From Methylobacterium sp. W2 (GTDB lineage Bacteria > Pseudomonadota > Alphaproteobacteria > Rhizobiales > Beijerinckiaceae), in contig NZ_VMOA01000010.1 in NCBI RefSeq assembly GCF_020662345.1, positions 1 to 64,000 of the forward strand: a DNA stretch of 64,000 bases, given 5' to 3'. This document shows positions 41,711 to 51,403 of this stretch, piece by piece. Every line of letters starts with the position of its first letter. Position 1 is the stretch's first letter. Both the position numbers and the translations under genes were made by a program. The notes under the pieces are model-generated. The model searched no databases. It was not told the DNA's origin and worked only from the letters and a program-made list of their open reading frames with translations.

Positions 41711-44700
41711 CTATGCTGCCTCCGTGATCCGCTCCTGATGAACAATCGGTGCGCTGTCACCATGCTGCTTGAGCGGCCGGTTGCCACTGAGGCGGCGCAG
41801 GAGGACGTAGAAGACCGGCGTCAGGAAGAGGCCGAAGGCAGTGACACCAATCATGCCGGAGAACACGGCGACGCCCATGGCGCTGCGCATTTCCGAGCCG
41901 GCACCAGTGGCCGTCACCAGGGGCAGCACGCCCATGATGAAGGCCATTGAGGTCATCAGGATCGGGCGCAGCCGCAGGCGGCTCGCCTCGATGGCGGCCT
42001 GTAGCGGCGTGCGGCCGACGAATTCAAGTTCGCGGGCGAATTCCACGATCAGGATGGCGTTCTTGGCCGAGAGGCCGACGAGGACGATCAGGCCGATCTG
42101 CGTGAAGACGTTGTTGTCGCCCGCCGAGAGCCAGACCCCGAACATCGCCGCGAGCAGGCCCATCGGCACGATCAGCAGGATGGCGAGGGGCAGGGCCAGG
42201 CTTTCGTACTGGGCGGCAAGCACGAGGAAGACGAGGAGCAGGGCCAGCGGGAACACCCACATCCCGGAATTGCCCGCAATGAACTCCTGGTAGGTCAGGT
42301 CCGTCCACTCGAAGGCGAAGCCGCGCGGCAGCGTCTCGGCCGCGATGCGGGCGGCCGCCGCCTGGGCTTGGCCCGACGAGTAGCCCGGTGCCGCACCGGC
42401 GTTGATGTCGGCCGAGAGGAAGCCGTTGTAGCGCATGGCGCGCTCCGGGCCGGCCGTCTGCCGGACGCGGAGAAGGGCCGCGAGCGGCACCATCTCACCG
42501 GAACCCGCCCGCACCTTCAGCGCTCCGATGTCATCCAAGCGGGCGCGGAAGGGCGCGTCGGCCTGGACCCGGACCGAGTAGGTCCGGCCGAACCGGTTGA
42601 AGTCGTTGACGTAGAGCGAGCCGAGATAGATCTGCAGCGTGTCGAAGACGTCGGTGACAGGAATCCGGAGCTGGCGCGCCTTCGTCCGGTCGATGTCGGC
42701 GAAGAGCTGCGGCACATTCATCTGGAAGCTCGAGAAGAGGCCCGCGAGCTCCGGCGCCTGGGCGGCCTTGGCCAGGAACGCCTTGGTCGCCTCGTTCAAG
42801 GCCTCGTAGCCGAGGCCGGCCCGGTCCTCGATCTGCATCTTGAAGCCGCCGATGGTGCCGAGCCCGTTCACAGGCGGGGGCGGGAACATCGCGATGAAGG
42901 CCTCGGGGATCGCCGCGAACTTCTTGTTGAGCGACTGGGCGATGGCGCCGCCGTTCAGGGCAGGCGAGCGGCGCTCCTGGAATGGCTTCAGGGTGGAGAA
43001 CACAATCCCTGAGTTCGAACTGTTGGTGAAGCCGTTGATGGAGAGGCCTGGGAAGGCGACAGCGCTTTCGACGCCGGGCTCCTTCAGGGCGATCTCGCTC
43101 ATGCGGCGGATCACCTCCTCGGTCCGGTCGAGGGTCGCGCCGTCCGGCAGCTGCGCGAAGCCAACGAGGTACTGCTTGTCTTGGCCCGGCACGAAGCCGC
43201 CGGGGATCTGGCGGAACAGCACCACGGTCAGACCGACAAGGACGAGGTAGAGCACCATCATTGTCGCCTTGCGGGAGACGACGAAACTGACGCCTCGCCC
43301 GTACCCATCCGAGGCCCGGCCGAAGACGCGGTTGAAGCGCCGGAAAAACCAGCCGAGCATCCCGTCCAGGATGCGAGTCAGGCGGTCCTTGGGGGCGTGG
43401 TGGTCTTTCAGCAGCAGCGCCGAGAGAGCCGGCGACAGGGTCAGCGAATTGACCGCCGAGATGACGGTCGAGATGGCGATGGTGAGGGCGAACTGCTTGT
43501 AGAACTGGCCCGTCAGGCCGCTGATGAAGGCGAGCGGCACGAACACCGCCACGAGCACAAGCGCGATGGCGATGATCGGGCCGGAGACCTCGCGCATGGC
43601 CTGGTAGCTGGCATCGCGGGGCGACAGGCCGCTCTCAATGTTCCGCTCGACGTTCTCGACGACCACGATGGCGTCGTCGACCACGATGCCAATGGCGAGC
43701 ACGAGGCCGAACAGGCTGAGCGCGTTGATGGAGAAGCCGAAGGCGTGCATCACCGCGAAAGTCCCGACAATGGAGACCGGCACCGCCAGCAGCGGGATGA
43801 TCGAGGCCCGCCATGTCTGCAGGAACAGGATTACCACGAGGACGACGAGGGCGATGGCCTCCAGCAGGGTGTGGATCACAGCCTCGATGGAGGCGCGCAC
43901 GAACTGCGTCGGATCGTAGACGATCTCGTAGTCGACGCCCTCGGGCATGTTCTGCTTGATCTCCGCCATGGTCCGGCGGACCTCGTCGGAGATCTGAATC
44001 GCGTTCGAGCCGGGCGACTGGGAGATCGGCAGCGCCACGGCGGACTTGTTGTCGAGAAGCGAGCGAAGGGCGTAGTCGGAAGCTCCGAGCTCGATCCGGG
44101 CGACGTCGCGCAGGCGGGTGATCTCACCGCTCTCCCCGGTCTTTACGACGATGTCGCCGAATTGCTCCTCAGTGGTAAGCCGCCCCTCGGCGTTGAGGGA
44201 AAGCTGGACGTCGAGTCCCGGGATTGCCGGCGAGGCGCCAATGACACCGGCCGCCGCCTCCACGTTCTGCGCCTGGATCTCGCGCACGACGTCGCCGGCC
44301 GACAGCCCGTGCTCGGCAACCTTCTGCGGGTCGAGCCAGATGCGCATCGAATAGTCGCCAGAGCCGAAAAGCTGCACCTGCCCGACGCCGTCGAGGCGGG
44401 CGAGCCGGTCCTTGATGTTCAGCACCGCGTAGTTGCGCAGGTAGGTCATGTCGTAGCGCCCGTTGGGCGAGACGAGGTGCACCACCATGGTCAGGTCCGG
44501 CGAGGACTTCACCGTGACGATGCCGAGCTGGCGCACGATGGCCGGCAGGCGCGGCTCGGCCTGCGAGACGCGGTTCTGTACGAGCTGCTGGGCCTTGTCG
44601 GGGTCAGTGCCGAGACGGAACGTGACGGTGAGCGTCATGATGCCGTCGGTCGTGGCCTGGCTCGACATGTAAAGCATGCCCTCGACGCCGTTGATCTGCT

Positions 44701-44905
44701 CCTCGATCGGCGTCGCCACCGTCTCGACGATGACCTTGGGGTTAGCGCCTGGGAACGTCGCGCGCACGACGACCGAGGGTGGCACCACGTCCGGATACTC
44801 GGAGATCGGCATCGCGAAGAGCGAGATCAGGCCCATGATGAACATGAGCACCGAGAGCACGCCTGCGAAGATCGGCCGGTCGATGAAGAATTTCGAGAGG
44901 TTCAT
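41711..44905 (-). CDS. RND efflux pump inner-membrane transporter (HAE1 family)
   Basis: A 1064-residue AcrB/MexB/MexF-like transporter. It starts MNLSKFFIDRPIFAGVLSVL and has the HAE1 pattern: twelve transmembrane helices, two large periplasmic domains, and the proton-relay aspartates in GIVVDDAIVVVENVERNIE (TM4). FPGANPKVIVETVATPIEEQINGVEGMLYMSS is the porter-domain signature. It extrudes hydrophobic drugs or metabolites through the adaptor encoded by the gene upstream and an outer-membrane channel that is not in this window. The adaptor gene lies 90 bases upstream and the pair is divergent from a TetR regulator. Confidence 0.96.
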   Translation of the reverse strand: MNLSKFFIDRPIFAGVLSVLMFIMGLISLFAMPISEYPDVVPPSVVVRATFPGANPKVIVETVATPIEEQINGVEGMLYMSSQATTDGIMTLTVTFRLGTDPDKAQQLVQNRVSQAEPRLPAIVRQLGIVTVKSSPDLTMVVHLVSPNGRYDMTYLRNYAVLNIKDRLARLDGVGQVQLFGSGDYSMRIWLDPQKVAEHGLSAGDVVREIQAQNVEAAAGVIGASPAIPGLDVQLSLNAEGRLTTEEQFGDIVVKTGESGEITRLRDVARIELGASDYALRSLLDNKSAVALPISQSPGSNAIQISDEVRRTMAEIKQNMPEGVDYEIVYDPTQFVRASIEAVIHTLLEAIALVVLVVILFLQTWRASIIPLLAVPVSIVGTFAVMHAFGFSINALSLFGLVLAIGIVVDDAIVVVENVERNIESGLSPRDASYQAMREVSGPIIAIALVLVAVFVPLAFISGLTGQFYKQFALTIAISTVISAVNSLTLSPALSALLLKDHHAPKDRLTRILDGMLGWFFRRFNRVFGRASDGYGRGVSFVVSRKATMMVLYLVLVGLTVVLFRQIPGGFVPGQDKQYLVGFAQLPDGATLDRTEEVIRRMSEIALKEPGVESAVAFPGLSINGFTNSSNSGIVFSTLKPFQERRSPALNGGAIAQSLNKKFAAIPEAFIAMFPPPPVNGLGTIGGFKMQIEDRAGLGYEALNEATKAFLAKAAQAPELAGLFSSFQMNVPQLFADIDRTKARQLRIPVTDVFDTLQIYLGSLYVNDFNRFGRTYSVRVQADAPFRARLDDIGALKVRAGSGEMVPLAALLRVRQTAGPERAMRYNGFLSADINAGAAPGYSSGQAQAAAARIAAETLPRGFAFEWTDLTYQEFIAGNSGMWVFPLALLLVFLVLAAQYESLALPLAILLIVPMGLLAAMFGVWLSAGDNNVFTQIGLIVLVGLSAKNAILIVEFARELEFVGRTPLQAAIEASRLRLRPILMTSMAFIMGVLPLVTATGAGSEMRSAMGVAVFSGMIGVTAFGLFLTPVFYVLLRRLSGNRPLKQHGDSAPIVHQERITEAA

Positions 44906-44995
44906 GCCGCCCTCCTGGGCGCACGGGGAGAGAGAGCGGTCGCATGGCGGCCGCCGGGTAGAAGTCCGATCGGGGAGAGCGGCCTGCGCCGCCCG

Positions 44996-46255
44996 TCAGT
45001 TCTGCGCGACTCGGCGCGGAGCCGTTGCGGAGTCCTGCGGCCGCGCGCCCATGGCGACCGGCTCGGGCCGGAGGAGCATGCCGGGCCGGAGCCGCTGAAG
45101 GCCGTTGACGACGATGCGCTCGCCGCCTGACAGGCCGGAGTTCACGACGCGCAGTCCGTCAACGGACCGGCCGAGGGTGACGGCACGGAACTCTGCGCGG
45201 TCGTCGGCCCCCACAACGAGCACGAACTTCTTGTCCTGATCCGTGCCGACCGCCCGCTCGTCCACGAGCAGCAGTGTTTCGGGTGCGGCCTGGCCGAGGC
45301 GCATGCGAGCGAACTGACCCGGGATGAGATGTCCGTCGCTGTTACCGAAGCTTGCGCGGACCCGGATGGTGCCGCTTCGCGCATCGACCTTGTTGTCGAT
45401 GAACTGGAGGTGCCCACGCGCCCGCGCCCCGTCGGCGGTGAGCATCTCGACCGGGATGCGGTCGAGGCTGCCGCGCTTGCCCGAGGGGTCAGCCAGTGAG
45501 GCCAGGGCTTTGAGGACGACGGTCTCGTCCGCGTCGAAGCTGGCATAGACGGGATCGACGGAGACGAGGGTGGTCAGCACAGCAGCGCCCGCGCCAGTGG
45601 CGACGAGGTTCCCCGGCGTGATCTCACGGCGTCCAACGCGTCCGCCGACTGCGGCCCTCACCTCCGTGTAGCTGAGGTTGAGCCGGGCGGCCTCCAGCGT
45701 CGCCTTGGCAGCGTCAAGGCTCGCCTTGGCTTCCTTGAACGCGTTGGCGCGGACATCGAGATCGCGGGCCGTGACGATGCGTTGGTCGGAAAGCCGCTGT
45801 CCACGCTCGAAGTCGCTTGCGGTGAGGGCGAGACGCGCCTCGGCGCCGGCGGCCTGTGCCTCCAGGCGATGGACTTCGGTGGCGTAGGGTGCGGGGTCGA
45901 TAGTCACCAGCAGGTCGCCGGGCCTGACGAGTTCGCCCTCGGTGAAGTGCGTCGCCTGGATCGCTCCGCCAACACGTGCCCGGACGTCGACCCGGTCAAC
46001 CGCTTCGAGTCGGCCGGAGAACTCGTCCCACAGCACGACCGGGCGAGGCGCGACGGTGGCGACGGGCACCGGCGTCGCGGGCTCGGCCGGCGACGGTGCG
46101 GCGACCGCCTCCGTTCCGTGCGCCGTCAGGCTGGGGAGGGTTTGAACGAAGGCGCCCGCCAGAAGAGCGAAGGCAACACCGGCCGCGAGGCTGCGCCGAA
46201 AACCGGAACGGGTAGGGGAAGCGTGAGGCGAAGGGTTCACGGCCGACTCCGACAT
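44996..46255 (-). CDS. RND efflux periplasmic adaptor (membrane fusion protein)
   Basis: A 419-residue AcrA/MexE-like adaptor. An N-terminal membrane/signal segment (SLAAGVAFALLAGAFVQTL) without a lipobox Cys is followed by the half-motifs of the lipoyl domain (VDVRARVGGAIQATHFTEGELVRPGDLLVTID), an alpha-helical hairpin (about residues 130-190, Ala-rich) and a beta-barrel domain with GHLIPGQFARMRLG. It couples the RND transporter to the outer-membrane factor. The ATG at 46255 lies inside a large palindrome and has no Shine-Dalgarno, so the transcript may be leaderless or the start may be elsewhere. Confidence 0.95.
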   Translation of the reverse strand: MSESAVNPSPHASPTRSGFRRSLAAGVAFALLAGAFVQTLPSLTAHGTEAVAAPSPAEPATPVPVATVAPRPVVLWDEFSGRLEAVDRVDVRARVGGAIQATHFTEGELVRPGDLLVTIDPAPYATEVHRLEAQAAGAEARLALTASDFERGQRLSDQRIVTARDLDVRANAFKEAKASLDAAKATLEAARLNLSYTEVRAAVGGRVGRREITPGNLVATGAGAAVLTTLVSVDPVYASFDADETVVLKALASLADPSGKRGSLDRIPVEMLTADGARARGHLQFIDNKVDARSGTIRVRASFGNSDGHLIPGQFARMRLGQAAPETLLLVDERAVGTDQDKKFVLVVGADDRAEFRAVTLGRSVDGLRVVNSGLSGGERIVVNGLQRLRPGMLLRPEPVAMGARPQDSATAPRRVAQN

Positions 46256-46278
46256 CTGTAGAGTTCGCTACACATGTC
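46251..46278. promoter_or_regulatory. Candidate TetR operator overlapping the adaptor start codon
   Basis: The arms GACATCTGTAG (46251-46261) and CTACACATGTC (46268-46278) are reverse complements at 10 of 11 positions around a 6-base centre. The left arm contains the adaptor start codon (minus strand ATG at 46255-46253). The TetR gene starts 66 bases further on. The position suits repression of the efflux operon by the neighbouring TetR protein. Confidence 0.75.
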
Positions 46279-46343
46279 GGCGTGGACGGCGGGCGTCAAG
46301 AGACTTATCTACCACTCGTTATAAAAGTTGGAGCCAGCTGACA

Positions 46344-46943
46344 ATGGTGATGGGGCGACCCAGGTCCTTCGATAGGGACAAAGCCCTCGACGAGGCGATG
46401 GAGGTGTTCTGGCGTCACGGCTACGATGGCGCCAGCCTCGCCATGCTGACGAAGGCGATGGGCATCAAGGCGCCGAGCCTCTACGCAGCCTTCGGTAGCA
46501 AAGAGGGCCTCCTCAAGGCCGCCCTCGATCGCTACGCGCTGCGGCGGTCGGAGCACATGCGCTACGTACTCGCCGGCGCCACGGCGCGCGACGTGGCCGA
46601 GCGCTTCCTAAGCAGCATTGCCGAGAGCCATACCGACCCGGCCAATCCACCCGGCTGCCTTCTCGTCCAGGGCGGACTCGCCTGCGGCGCCGGCTCGGAG
46701 AACATCCCGTTCGAGCTGGCCTCGCGCCGGGCCGAGTCGGAGACGGAACTCCTCGGGCGTTTCATTCAGGCAAAGGCCGACGGCGATCTGCCGGAGGACG
46801 CGGATCCTGCGGCGCTGGCGCGATTCCTGTCGACGGTGGCCTCTGGCATGGGCGTCATCGCGTCGTCGGGGGCCAATCGCGAGGCCCTGCGAGAGGTGGC
46901 GCGCGTCTCGCTTGGGGCCTTCGCCAGGAGCGGTAGGGACTGA
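46344..46943 (+). CDS. TetR/AcrR-family transcriptional regulator
   Basis: A 199-residue repressor. The helix-turn-helix is GYDGASLAMLTKAMGIKAPSLYAAFGSKEGLLKAAL (residues about 25-60), as in the AcrR/NemR branch; the C-terminal domain (about 80-195) has a CLLVQGGLACGAGSENIPFELASRR segment with two Cys, which may sense electrophiles as in NemR. It is divergent from the RND operon with a palindrome between them. An ATG two codons downstream is an equal start. Confidence 0.93.
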   Translation: MVMGRPRSFDRDKALDEAMEVFWRHGYDGASLAMLTKAMGIKAPSLYAAFGSKEGLLKAALDRYALRRSEHMRYVLAGATARDVAERFLSSIAESHTDPANPPGCLLVQGGLACGAGSENIPFELASRRAESETELLGRFIQAKADGDLPEDADPAALARFLSTVASGMGVIASSGANREALREVARVSLGAFARSGRD

Positions 46944-47731
46944 ACGCTCGGTCGAACAGGGCTGCAGGCCGCAGATTCCGGCACTTTCCTTTCTGAAAGC
47001 TGCATGCCCGCAAACTACCCGCTCCGGCAGTAGAGAAGACCAGCAAGTCCCGAACTTACTCAGACCTACCTTGCAATACAGAACATTTGCCGGAAGTGAT
47101 TCGACGGGGTCACACTGACGGCCGCAAGCCAACCAACGCATGGGTTCTTCTCGACAAAGGATACTGACCCAATTTCAGCCTTCAAGGCCGAATACTGCAA
47201 CGCCTGAATTTGAAGAAAGTCTGAGCTTTTATCATACGCTTTGGATGCAGCGTGAGTTTAGCTATGGAAGGAAGTGCATTCATTTAAGCTGTCTAAGGAA
47301 CCGCATTCCCGCATAAAGATGGCGCCCCGCGGGGAGCCATATTTGGCGTCGTGCGGTTACCTGGGAAGAAGCCTGTTATGGCGCGTGGGGAAGAGTATCG
47401 TGAACAAGCAGGTGGCCAAGCGTGACGAGATCCGCGCAGAAATTGCTGATCGAATGGGATTAGGATCGCCGTAGACATTAAGCTCTGCGCAGACGGCGGG
47501 TTTCGACCGGGAGGCGGACCAGTAATCGCCAAATATCGTGCGGCCATCAAACGTGATAACACTTACCCTGAAGCGACCGACTTCGCTCCCTTTCAGCGTT
47601 TACTGGTTGATTATTCCATGTTGGAACAGGAGGAAAACGGTCCAGGGGATGGCGATGCTACGGAAGGATTTGGCGCTCGCCATTGAGGTGGTTCGCTGAC
47701 GCGTTCCTGGTCGTGCTGCAGTGTTCGAGTG
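46944..47731. other. Long stretch without a supported gene
   Basis: About 790 bases, AT-richer than average. One frame, 47274-47474 on the plus strand (GTG start, 66 codons, ending ADRMGLGSP), looks protein-like in its last half (GKSIVNKQVAKRDEIRAEIADRM) but has a poorly placed ribosome binding site. I do not call it as a gene. No transposase remnant is recognisable. It may be decayed DNA. Confidence 0.45.
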
Positions 47732-48205
47732 TCAGGTGACGTCCGACTTCAGCACCCGCGTGTCATACCAACCCAGACGACGGTCATCGGCGGATCGCAA
47801 GGCGAGTTGAGCGACCGGAGCCCCGACTTCACGATCGACCAAGCGAGACCGGCGATCGTTCGGCTCATAGAGATGAGCCTCCCCCCACTGGCGAAGCGCG
47901 ACGATGACGAGGAAAAGGCCGCGCCCCTTCTCCGTCAGTACGTATTCCCGGTAGGCGGTCCCGTCCGAGGCGGGCGCCGTCTCCAGAATTCCCCGTTCGG
48001 TCAGGTCGCGAAGGCGGGTCGCCAGCATACCCTTGGCGATGCCGAGACCATTCTGGAACTCACTGAAGCGCCGCACTCCGTCGAAAGCATCGCGGATGAT
48101 GAGGAGCGACCACCAGTCGCCAATGACATCGAGCGCGCGCGCAACCGGGCACCCGGCGTTCCAGAGGCTGACGCGCTTTGCCACGAAGGTACACTCCCGT
48201 TCCAA
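47732..48205 (-). CDS. HxlR-family transcriptional regulator
   Basis: A 157-residue MarR-like regulator of the HxlR family. The N-terminal CPVARALDVIGDWWSLLIIRDAFDGVRRFSEFQNGLGIAKGMLATRLRDL is the family signature, with a winged helix and a Cys near the N-terminus that can sense electrophiles. It is divergent from an MFS transporter gene 84 bases away, which it probably controls. The remaining C-terminal 40 residues are variable. Confidence 0.93.
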   Translation of the reverse strand: MERECTFVAKRVSLWNAGCPVARALDVIGDWWSLLIIRDAFDGVRRFSEFQNGLGIAKGMLATRLRDLTERGILETAPASDGTAYREYVLTEKGRGLFLVIVALRQWGEAHLYEPNDRRSRLVDREVGAPVAQLALRSADDRRLGWYDTRVLKSDVT

Positions 48206-48207
48206 GC

Positions 48208-48253
48208 TGGTCTCAATTTAGAACTGGAATGAGCGGATCACAAGTGGTCTCAA
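48208..48253. promoter_or_regulatory. Direct-repeat region between HxlR and MFS genes
   Basis: TGGTCTCAA occurs twice, at 48208-48216 and 48245-48253, 37 bases apart. Each is followed by an AT-rich stretch ending in a CTGG or CCAG box. Regularly spaced repeats in the short divergent promoter suggest binding sites for the HxlR regulator. Confidence 0.5.
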
Positions 48254-48289
48254 AGTAAAACCAGATTGGATTTCATCGACGGGACCGCC

Positions 48290-49507
48290 ATGCCACACGG
48301 AAAAGATGGACGGATCGCTCCCGAGCCGAAGGGGCAACTGCCCAAGACGACGATCCTGATTTTCGCGGTCGCCGCCGGCTTGAGCGTCGCGAACATCTAC
48401 TACGCCCAGCCCCTGCTCGATGCGATGGCGCGAGAGTTCGACATTTCGCCTGCCGTGATCGGGCTCGTGGCGACCCTGACCCAGGTCGGCTACGGGCTGG
48501 GCTTGATCTTCATCGTGCCGCTCGGCGATCTCATCGACCGCCGTCGCCTCATCCTCGGCCAGGGGCTTCTGTCGGTGCTCGCGCTGGCGGCAGTGGCCAC
48601 GGCCAAGACCGGAGCGATCCTGTTCGCCGGCATGGCGGCGGTTGGGTTGCTCGCCGTCGTGGTTCAGATCCTGGTCGCATTCGCCGCGACGCTCGCGACA
48701 CCGACCGAACGAGGCCGGGTGGTCGGTACAGTCACGAGCGGCATCGTGATCGGCATCCTGGCGGCGCGCTTCGCGGCCGGGATACTGGCCGATCTCGGTG
48801 GCTGGCGAGCGGTCTATCTAGTCTCCGCCGGCCTGTCGCTCGCCCTCGTCGGCCTGCTCGTGCGCGTCCTGCCACGGCATCGGATCCCGTCCGGCACCGG
48901 GAGCTATGTCGCCGCCCTCCGCTCCGTCCCCATCCTTTTCCTCAGCGAGCCGGTCTTGCTGGTTCGCGGTGTTCTCGCGCTTCTGGTCTTCGCGTCGTTC
49001 AGCACATTCTGGACCGCGCTGGTGCTGCCGCTCAGTGCGCCGCCCTTCTCCTACTCCCATACCTGGATCGGCCTGTTCGGCCTCGTGGGCCTGGCGGGAG
49101 CGATGGCCGCGACGGGGGCCGGGCGGCTCGCGGACCGAGGCCACGGTCGGTGGACGACAGGCGTATCTCTCATGCTCCTGCTCGTATCTTGGGCGCCGAT
49201 TGCGCTTCTACCGGTATCAATTCCGGCCCTGATATTTGGCGTCGTCCTGCTCGATCTCGCCGTGCAGGCCGTTCATGTGACGAACCAGAGCCTCATCGTC
49301 TCCCTTCGTCCCGAAGCCAGCAGCCGGCTCATCGGCGGCTACATGGTGTTCTACTCCGTGGGCAGCGCCCTCGGCGCCGTTGCTGCGACGTCCATCTATG
49401 CCCGGGCTGGCTGGCCCGGTGTCTCAGTACTTGGCGCGAGTTTCAGCGCCGCTGCAATGCTCGTGTGGGTGTTCACTTTGCGCGCGGTCCGGACGTATCG
49501 AACGTAA
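48290..49507 (+). CDS. MFS transporter
   Basis: A 405-residue major facilitator with about 12 helices. TM1 is ILIFAVAAGLSVANIYYAQPLLDAMA, and the loop motif GDLIDRRRLILGQGLLSV lies after TM2. The sequence SVANIYYAQPLL is typical of DHA1-type bacterial exporters found next to HxlR/MarR regulators. It probably exports a drug or metabolite. The ATG at 48290 is preferred over the TTG at 48266 because a GGGA box precedes it. Confidence 0.92.
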   Translation: MPHGKDGRIAPEPKGQLPKTTILIFAVAAGLSVANIYYAQPLLDAMAREFDISPAVIGLVATLTQVGYGLGLIFIVPLGDLIDRRRLILGQGLLSVLALAAVATAKTGAILFAGMAAVGLLAVVVQILVAFAATLATPTERGRVVGTVTSGIVIGILAARFAAGILADLGGWRAVYLVSAGLSLALVGLLVRVLPRHRIPSGTGSYVAALRSVPILFLSEPVLLVRGVLALLVFASFSTFWTALVLPLSAPPFSYSHTWIGLFGLVGLAGAMAATGAGRLADRGHGRWTTGVSLMLLLVSWAPIALLPVSIPALIFGVVLLDLAVQAVHVTNQSLIVSLRPEASSRLIGGYMVFYSVGSALGAVAATSIYARAGWPGVSVLGASFSAAAMLVWVFTLRAVRTYRT

Positions 49508-49708
49508 CTCGGTGATCCAACCGGAACGGCAACTCCATCCTCGATCGTTGCGGAGAACGGCCGGTCCGCTCACCACCCGACCCAGCCTTTGAACGGCCCG
49601 GCGGTTCTCGACTCAACTACGCCGTACGAGCAATCCTACACAACTCATAGATGCGGTCGTTCGTAGAAACCATGAGCCCGCGCAGCGGCCCTACTGTCAG
49701 GAGCCGGT

Positions 49709-51403
49709 TTATGGAACTCCAGTACTGGCGAAAGCATGGTTTAGTTCAAGGCGTGGCTGCGAGGCTAGAAGCGCCTTCGTGTAGGCATCGGTCGGATGTG
49801 CCAGGATCTCTTCTACCGGACCCTGTTCCACCAGCCTCCCGCGGTAGAAAACGAGGACACGGTCCGCCAGATGCTGGATGACCCCCAGATCGTGGGAGAT
49901 GAACAGGAGCGCCGTTCCGAGGCGCGCCCGCAGATCCGCGAGTAGATCGAGTACCTGGGCCTGGATGCCGATGTCGAGGGCTGAGACCGGCTCGTCGCAG
50001 ACGATGAGGGCCGGCTCGGCTGCCAGCGCCCGGGCTATCGAGACGCGCTGGCGTTGACCTCCCGATAAGGAGGACGGGTTGCGCGCTGCAATGTCGGCGG
50101 CCAGGCCGACCTGCTCGAGAAGTTCGACCACGCGCGCGGCCCTGTCCGCGTGTGCATGACTTGCGAGGTTCTCCCCGATGATGTCGGAAACGCGGTATCG
50201 CGGGTCGAAGCTGCTCAGAGCGTCCTGCGGGACGTATTGCAGGCGCGGGCGAAGCCCGCGCCGCTGCGTTTCCGGGATGCCGCTCCAAGGCTGCCCGAGG
50301 AGGCGGACGCTGCCACGATCCGGGGCCAGCAAACCGAGGACGATTTTGGCGCAGGTCGACTTTCCCGAGCCGGATTCACCCACGAGGCCCACGACCTCGC
50401 CGGCCTTCACCACGAAGCTCACATCATCAAGGGCCTTCGTGGCGAAGGCCGGGCGGCCATAGCCCGCGGCCCCCGCGTAATGTTTTGCGATCCCGCGCAC
50501 CTCCAGGACGACCTCCTGGCGGGGAGCAGGTCTCGGATCACCACCATCCCAGTGAATTGCCTGAGCCGCCCCGGTGAGCCGGCGACCCCGCGAGGCGGAG
50601 GAAGGAATCGCCGCGATCAGACCCTTGGTATAGGGGTGGCGCGGCCGCGTCAGGACCTCCGCCGTCGGCCCGCTATCGACCACCCGGCCGTGCCGCATGA
50701 CCAGTACCCAGTCCGCGATCCCGGCAACCACCGCGAGATCGTGGCTGATGAGCAGGAGCCCCGCACCCGCCCGCACCCGCTCCGCGAGCACCTGCAGAAC
50801 CTGCGCCTGTACCGTCACGTCGAGAGAGGTGGTCGGCTCGTCGGCGATGATCAGGTCGGGTTCGCCCGCGATGGCCGAGGCGATGAGGGCGCGCTGGCGC
50901 AGGCCCCCGGAGAGCTGGTGAGCATATTGGCTGGCGCGGTGCTCCGGGTCCGGAATTCCCACCCGGGCCAGGACGTCGAGCACGCGCGCCCCGATGGCTT
51001 TCCGTCCCGCCAGGAGGCGATGCTCGGACAGGACCTCCGCCACCTCCTGCCCGATGGTGCGCAGCGGATCGAGCGAGACCAGGGCGTCCTGCATCACGAG
51101 GCCCGTCACTGTGCCGCGCAGGCGGCGCCAGTCGGCGGCCCCGAAGGTTTTCGCATCGCGATCCTGAAGGTGGAAGCGGTGGGCCTCCACCGTCGCGCCC
51201 GCGCCAGCGAGGTTCAGGAGGCTGCGCGCCGTCAAGCTCTTGCCGGACCCGGACTCGCCGACGAGCGCGACACACTCTCCGGCCCGGACGACGAGATCGA
51301 CCCCCTGGACGATGGGCGGCCCACCGAAGCCAATGGACAGGTTGCGGATGTCGACCAGCGGCGGAAGCGCGCCGGTGGCTGAGGCCTCGGCCGCGCCCCT
51401 CAT
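49709..51403 (-). CDS. Dipeptide/oligopeptide-type ABC ATPase, two fused domains
   Basis: A 564-residue protein with two complete ABC domains (DppD+DppF or YejF type). The first has Walker A LVGESGSGKSLT, signature QLSGGLRQRALIA and Walker B IIADEPTTSLD; the second has LVGESGSGKSTCAK, QDALSSFDPR, SLSGGQRQRVSIARAL and LIVCDEPVSALDI. A fused pair powers a Dpp/Opp-type importer. It is the last gene of an operon SBP-permease-permease-ATPase, with a four-base overlap with the permease gene. The substrate may be a peptide, opine, nickel complex or organosulfur compound. Confidence 0.95.
   Translation of the reverse strand: MRGAAEASATGALPPLVDIRNLSIGFGGPPIVQGVDLVVRAGECVALVGESGSGKSLTARSLLNLAGAGATVEAHRFHLQDRDAKTFGAADWRRLRGTVTGLVMQDALVSLDPLRTIGQEVAEVLSEHRLLAGRKAIGARVLDVLARVGIPDPEHRASQYAHQLSGGLRQRALIASAIAGEPDLIIADEPTTSLDVTVQAQVLQVLAERVRAGAGLLLISHDLAVVAGIADWVLVMRHGRVVDSGPTAEVLTRPRHPYTKGLIAAIPSSASRGRRLTGAAQAIHWDGGDPRPAPRQEVVLEVRGIAKHYAGAAGYGRPAFATKALDDVSFVVKAGEVVGLVGESGSGKSTCAKIVLGLLAPDRGSVRLLGQPWSGIPETQRRGLRPRLQYVPQDALSSFDPRYRVSDIIGENLASHAHADRAARVVELLEQVGLAADIAARNPSSLSGGQRQRVSIARALAAEPALIVCDEPVSALDIGIQAQVLDLLADLRARLGTALLFISHDLGVIQHLADRVLVFYRGRLVEQGPVEEILAHPTDAYTKALLASQPRLELNHAFASTGVP

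Noticed and set aside
43181..45130. A 649-codon frame antisense to the RND transporter and its upstream region.
   Set aside because: It is a codon-bias shadow: the RND protein is unmistakable on the minus strand, and the antisense product is charge-biased and featureless.
47274..47474. A 66-codon frame with a GTG start.
   Set aside because: The purine-rich box is only two bases from the start and I recognise no family; mentioned in the intergenic entry only.
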